This document shows, one piece after another, positions 18,556 through 22,843 of a DNA stretch of 22,843 bases; the stretch's first letter is position 1, and the number at the start of each line of letters is the position of its first letter. Below the pieces are notes generated by a model, which did not search any database, had not been told where the DNA came from, and saw nothing but the letters and a program-made list of their open reading frames with translations. Source of the stretch: Ophioceras dolichostomum (lineage: Eukaryota; Ascomycota; Sordariomycetes; Magnaporthales; Ophioceraceae); contig PYST01000451.1 of the NCBI GenBank assembly GCA_003049485.1, positions 4,380 through 27,222 on the forward strand. The letters run 5' to 3'. The position numbers and the translations under genes were made by a program.

Positions 18556-21097
18556 ATGGCGTCATGCACCGACATGAGCATCCCCGACCCGACCATACCG
18601 GGTGAGGTGAAGAAGCCGAGGGTTTCTCACACCCTCTTCTCGATTGCCCCCGAGACGCTTCTCATCATATGCGAATACCTTAGCGAGCGCGACCTCCTCA
18701 AGCTCATGCTCACGACGCGGATCCTCTATTCCGCAGTCGAGGAAGCCCTCGTCCGTTCGGCGACTAACCGCGACAACTTCCCTATCTGCTGGGCTGCCCG
18801 CCACGGCAAAATGAAGCTGCTGAAGGCCTGCATCAAGTACGGCGCGAATGTGAACAACGATGTGAGAAGCGTCCTGGCCGAGTACATTGAGATCAATCCC
18901 CATGAGGACCCCCAGGAACACTTCCCCTCGTGGTCTGCCATACCTCGCAGCATCAATGTCCGGGGTTATCGCCACACGACCCCAAACCGCTATTTCACGC
19001 CTCTCCATCTCGCCCTGCAATATGGGCACGACAAGGTCGCTCACCTGCTCCTGGAGCACGGTGCCTCGATGGACGATCCCGCTTGGCTGCTCTGTTCCTG
19101 CTCAATGACGAGCACTCACACCTGTCCTCATGCGTACCTGCCGCTCCACACGGCTCTCTGCGCCGGCAACGAGCACCTGGCCACCGAGCTGATCAAGTGA
19201 GGGGCTCCGATGGCCACGACCTACTCGAAGCACTTCTCCTCGTGGCCCGAGGGGTCCTGGCCCTTGACCCACCAGATCGAGCCATCGAGGCTTGGCCTTG
19301 ACCACTGGGGAGGGAACGGGTTTCCCCGCAACGCCGACGATAGAACTGCCCACCTGCGGCTCGAGGGCCACCACGACATGTTCTGGCACTCGGACCGTCG
19401 TTTCAGAGTCGGCCGGAAGACGGAAATAGAGAGGGTGCGCGACCTGACCAGAAGGGACGCGCAGCGATATGCGACTTTTTACGGGCTCCAGACCCAGCGC
19501 CCCCACACTCATCGCTTCCATGCGACAGCCCTCCATGTACTGGTACGGCGTTCATGGACTGCCGAGAGCGCCAGGCCATCCACGGTGTTGTCCGCTTCGG
19601 CTTCCCCAAACTCATCGGCCTCCTGATGCAGCCCGAGTTCCGTGACCGCGTCAACATCCACGTCCGGGACGGCTCGGATCCGCTCGGCCGGCGCCCCATC
19701 CACTTCGTCGCCGCCTGTGATCTCGACCAAGTCGACGTCGCGCGCGTGTTGAGTCGCCTGCTACACCACGGGGCCAGGCTCGACTCCCGCTCGTTCCCCT
19801 TCCAGGAAGCGGTGTACCCCGTCGACGAATACACCCTTTTCTGCTGCCGCTCGCCTGCGTTCTTGGCAATCATGCGGCTGGGCCCCATCCGCACCTACTG
19901 GAGCGGCGGAATCGGAGCCCCCCACGGTCTCGGCGCCGTGATGGAACTCGCCAGGGCAGGCGCCGACTTCAGCGTCGAGGGACTCACTGGCGTGCCCGCC
20001 CTCCTCCACGTCTGCGCCTGGGCCTTCGAGGCCGTCGAGCTCGCCCCCTGCCTGCCCGCCATAGCGCCCGACTCGCACTACGCCCGCTTCGCCAACACGC
20101 CGACGGTCATGCAGGCGACTTGGCCCGCCGTCAGCGAGCTGGTCCAGCTGCTTGTGCGCTGCGGTGCCAACCCCGAGAACAGGGGCAACACGAGGGAGAC
20201 TCCGCTGTGCTACGCCGCCAGCCGTGGCCGCGGCAAGCTCATCAATATTCTCTGCGAGGACGCTCCCGCGAACCCAAACAAGGCGTGCAACTACCTCTCG
20301 CCTTTCCACCGAACGCTCATCATCTGGACGCATGCCCTGATGATGCCACACGACCACCACGCCGCCGCGGCCCTCGAGGCCGTCGACGAGATCCTCAAGG
20401 TCGGCGCCACGCTTAATCCGGCCCTCGTCAACCTTTACATCCCCACGTTCAAGGAAATAGCCGAGACCATTGCCGAGGCGAAGAGGCAGCGGAAATGGTT
20501 CCACAAGGCCGACCTCGGCGGGCCCGACGACTCCATCGACATCAACGGCGAGCAGTTCTCCAAGGTGCTGGCCAAAGATACCATGTACGGATCCGTCTGC
20601 ACCGTCCCCAACATCGATGCCTTCGGATTCGGCCTTGGGATGCCGCTCTAGCTGCACAATCTCATCAGGGCTACGCGCCACGCGTACCCCACGCCGCGTG
20701 ACGAGTCGCTCATCATCAACCGGCACGTCGTCCACGCCCGTGTTCGCAACATGTGGGTCCTGCTGCTCAAGCACGGCCTCCGTATCCAGGAGCGCATGGC
20801 CGACACGGACCCGTACAGCCCCACCGCGACTGCAACGGCGGCGGCGTCAACGGCTCCGACAAGTTCAGTTGGAATTCCGGCGCGATCGCGAGCGGACTGC
20901 GGGACCTCGGCCTACTCGATCGGGCGCTGGAGCAGCGGGACTGGGACTTCGTCTCCTTCCTGAAGGCCCACGCCACCGACAAGAACGTCTCGCAGGGGGA
21001 GCTGGACGCCTTCCAGGAGAGGGAGGCGGTCGCGTGGCTCGTGAAGGACAGGGATTCCGTGAGCACCCGCGTGGCCGAGTGGATGGCGGCTCTTTGA
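18556..21097 (+). pseudogene. Broken F-box/ankyrin-repeat gene
   Basis: An F-box at residues 27-66 (FSIAPETLLIICEYLSERDL) is followed by ankyrin-like units: FPICWAARHGKMKLLKACIK, YFTPLHLALQYGHDKVAHLL, LPLHTALCAGNEHLATELIK. The frame then meets TGA at 19198-19200, but ankyrin-type sequence continues beyond it. Coding character passes to another frame near 19540-19555 (QAIHGVVRFGFPKLIGLLM), meets TAG at 20649-20651, continues (MWVLLLKHGLRIQERM), and shifts again near 20816-20830 before ending at TGA 21095-21097. So there are two in-frame stops and two frameshifts of the one-base-loss type. An intact version would be about 845 residues. Such proteins link ankyrin-bound substrates to SCF ubiquitin ligases. 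A truncated 214-residue product from the first segment remains possible. Assembly errors could explain the frameshifts, less easily the stops. Confidence 0.75.
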
Positions 21098-21649
21098 CTA
21101 TCGTGCCCCTCCCTGCCTAAACTCTGAACTGCTCTTTGGGAGGGATGGAATCTCTTTTTTTTAGCCTTTTCTTTTGTCGTCATCTTGGGGAGGGGGGGAA
21201 ATCCGCTCTTTTTCTTAAAATCCTGGTGCGAGTGGCGTCGGTCAGTGGGCGGAGATCTGGATGATGCGGTCAAGTGACTCCATCACCTCTTGATTCGGCC
21301 CCTGATACTGCTACGAGGTTTTCATGCGTGTGGCTGGCTGAAGCTATATTCAAAGTCTCAGCCCGGCTCCCCCCTCCCCCTTCATACAGTTATTTATCCA
21401 TTATTTATCCATCCCTCAACCGTGTCCACTTCTCACAAGAGGTCCTCCTAGTCGATAGTTGATTAGGGATACGAGCAGTTATTCAGTTATTCACACTTTA
21501 ATCTTGCCTCACCCACTGTGACTTTCTCCAGTCCCGATGTGCATCCTCGTTCCTAAGTTACCCTCTCTCTCTCTCTCTCTGAAAGAGCACAAGACAGCTT
21601 CTCCCGAGTCGACACTCCTAAGAGCACACAGACTTGGTAGTGGTGCGTC
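21098..21649. other. Gene-free stretch after the pseudogene
   Basis: The stretch is mostly low-complexity, with T-rich text at 21151-21215 and a (CT)9 tract at 21563-21580. I see no gene on either strand. Confidence 0.5.
21563..21580. repeat. (CT)9 microsatellite
   Basis: Nine uninterrupted CT units. Confidence 0.95.
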
Positions 21650-22240
21650 CCGGGTCCCATATCTCACACTGGGAACGCCATCACCAAGAAGAGTGTTATC
21701 AGAAATATCATCGCGGAGCACAGTACCCTTGAGTGGAACCACCGACGAGACCTTTATCACCATATTCGTTTCTGAAGAGATCTTATCGACTCCAGCTTAA
21801 CGCCTTTCTCAACATCTTCATTCAGTGCTGCCTTACCAGAAACGCAGTCGTTAGGAAAATCCTCGCCGAAAATATCACAACAAAAGTCATGGCTGAAAAT
21901 CTCGCCAATTCTGATTTGCTTCCGTTCTCGCAATATCTTCACCCTCGAGAGATCTCATCGACTTCAACTCGACGCCATGCTCTCAACATCTTCATCCAGC
22001 ACAGCTTCATCAGAAACTAAGTCGTCAAAGAGACCCTCGCCCAGACAATTATTACCCAAGTTGTTGCTGAATATTTTACCAGCTCCGATTTGATTCCGTG
22101 CTCGCAATATCTTCAGCAGGGACATGCTCAAGAAACACTGAATCGTCAGAAAGATCCCCGCCGAGACAATTATCATCGAAGTTGTTGCTGAATATCTCAC
22201 CAGCTCCGACTTGATTCTGTGCGCGCAGTACTATCTTCAC
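21650..22240 (-). repeat. Degenerate tandem repeat array, four units of about 120-175 bp
   Basis: Ordered words recur. CTCGCAATATCTTC is at 21927 and 22101 (174 apart), with a variant ending at 22238. TTGTTGCTGAATAT is at 22061 and 22182 (121 apart). A (G/C)AGACAATTAT word precedes each of these. A fourth, more diverged unit at about 21684-21722 shares ATCAGAAATATCATCGCGGAG with GTCAGAAAGATCCCCGCCGAG near 22145. On the minus strand the units translate to a shared phrase (L-R-A-x-N-Q-x-G-A-G-x-I-F-S-N-N, then an Asp-rich part). The frame is not kept through the array and stops intervene. It is either a decayed repeat-protein region or a satellite. Confidence 0.7.
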
Positions 22241-22429
22241 CTGTCGCAGCACAGCAGCGATGTTATCGAACTTTGACATGGTGGTGCTGCCGTCGTGTGG
22301 ATCGTGAATGGCGAATGGCACCTCGCGCGGCTCGAGAGGCATCAGATACTCGAGAGAGCGTCTGGACCCGGCAGGTCGCTGGCCGACAGCATTCCCCTCC
22401 CCGTATTCAAACCAATTCCGAGATCCCAC
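22241..22429 (-). pseudogene. Exon-like fragment resembling a Cps1-type AMP-binding protein
   Basis: The minus strand is open for exactly 63 codons. Upstream it is bounded by CTTTCTAG (an acceptor-like end) and downstream by CGACAG followed by GTGAAG (a donor-like start). The peptide includes LMPLEPREVPFAIHDPHDG and MSKFDNIAAVLR. From memory this resembles the segment that precedes the AMP-binding domain in fungal Cps1/Mug62-type (DIP2-like) proteins; this is recall, not a search result. The adenylate-forming domain that should follow is not found in the window. Instead the degenerate repeat array starts at the donor-like boundary. It may be a captured or decayed exon, or one exon of a gene with long introns. 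Confidence 0.4.
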
Positions 22430-22738
22430 CTAGAAAGCCCAACCCGCCAGGCAAGAAGCAGCCGGTCAACAAAGATTGGGTAAACGCTTCAGAATCATCC
22501 CGTCCGTCTCCCTTCTCCTCCTCTTTCCACAATCGAGAGGGAGAACGGATGGGAAGCGCCGTGACTATGTATATACGCAGGTGTATCGTGGATCGATGAT
22601 GAGATCTTCTGGCCGCAAACATCAGTCACTCCCGTCTGAAGAAAGGATCGATGGAGAAGACTCTGAAGGGGCAGTGACGAATATGGAAGAACCGCGTGTT
22701 TCTTTTCTACTACAGACAAGCCTCTGATAGGGTTCTGT
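22430..22738. other. Gene-free stretch near the window end
   Basis: No gene is supported. If the fragment at 22241-22429 belongs to a larger minus-strand gene, its upstream exons would lie here or beyond the window, but no convincing one is seen. Confidence 0.4.
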
Positions 22739-22788
22739 CCGGACGGCGGCGACCCTTACTGAGCAGATGGGGGGACGCCGCCGTCCGG
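22739..22788. repeat. Perfect 13-bp inverted repeat, GC-rich hairpin
   Basis: CCGGACGGCGGCG (22739-22751) and its exact reverse complement CGCCGCCGTCCGG (22776-22788) are separated by 24 bases. The stem has 12 of 13 G/C pairs. It could be a subterminal palindrome of a transposon running off the window or a hairpin in a transcript. Confidence 0.9.
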
Positions 22789-22843
22789 CTGTGCCGAATG
22801 AGCATCCCAAGAGGATTTTGCGAAGGGTGGTAACCGTTCGCAC

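Noticed and set aside
19761..20774. Long minus-strand open frame (337 codons)
   Set aside because: It mirrors the GC-rich ankyrin coding on the plus strand, is Gly/Val/Asp-biased and shows no domain.
1..22843. tRNA, rRNA or CRISPR array
   Set aside because: No cloverleaf-like gene, rRNA segment or regularly spaced direct repeats with unique spacers was seen by eye; the only regular array is the 17-bp minisatellite without spacers.

Overview
The window looks like nuclear DNA of a filamentous ascomycete (Pezizomycotina, probably a Sordariomycete). The genes have short GT..AG introns of about 85-180 bp. They encode a secreted AA9-type polysaccharide monooxygenase, a secreted intradiol dioxygenase, fungal F-box proteins and an F-box/ankyrin gene. 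There are no bacterial operon features. The lineage is inferred from gene content and intron style; no marker gene confirms it.

Layout. 1-366: an AT-rich stretch bounded by about 31-bp terminal inverted repeats, probably a small non-autonomous DNA transposon. 1362-1707: a small two-exon Ser-rich protein. 2111-2284: a 17-bp minisatellite and a 22-bp palindrome. 2540-2800: a duplicated leader upstream of a 737-residue F-box protein (2852-5065), which is followed by a T-rich tract. 6214-7188: an AA9 LPMO. 8707-10307: a five-exon secreted intradiol dioxygenase. 10708-14466: three tandem genes of one family with cyanovirin-N-like (CVNH) folds. All three have two introns at the same positions and phases. 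15907-17997: a polytopic membrane protein with a glycosylation-site-rich N-terminal domain. 18556-21097: a decayed F-box/ankyrin gene. 21650-22429: a degenerate repeat array next to a minus-strand exon-like fragment that resembles Cps1-type AMP-binding proteins. 22739-22788: a GC-rich perfect hairpin.

The middle of the window (6.2-14.5 kb) is rich in secreted products: an oxidative polysaccharide-cleaving enzyme, an aromatic-ring-opening enzyme, and the CVNH trio of likely secreted or surface lectin-like proteins. Two of the CVNH proteins end in GPI-anchor-like tails. This fits a fungus living on or in plant material, but joint function is only suggested by proximity. The CVNH trio is the most interesting content. 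It shows family expansion with divergence: the first copy appears to have lost its ATG (ATA in its place), the second looks intact, and the third has swapped its hydrophobic tail for a basic, Pro/Thr-rich one. The flanks (F-box genes, a pseudogene, repeats) look like rapidly evolving accessory sequence.
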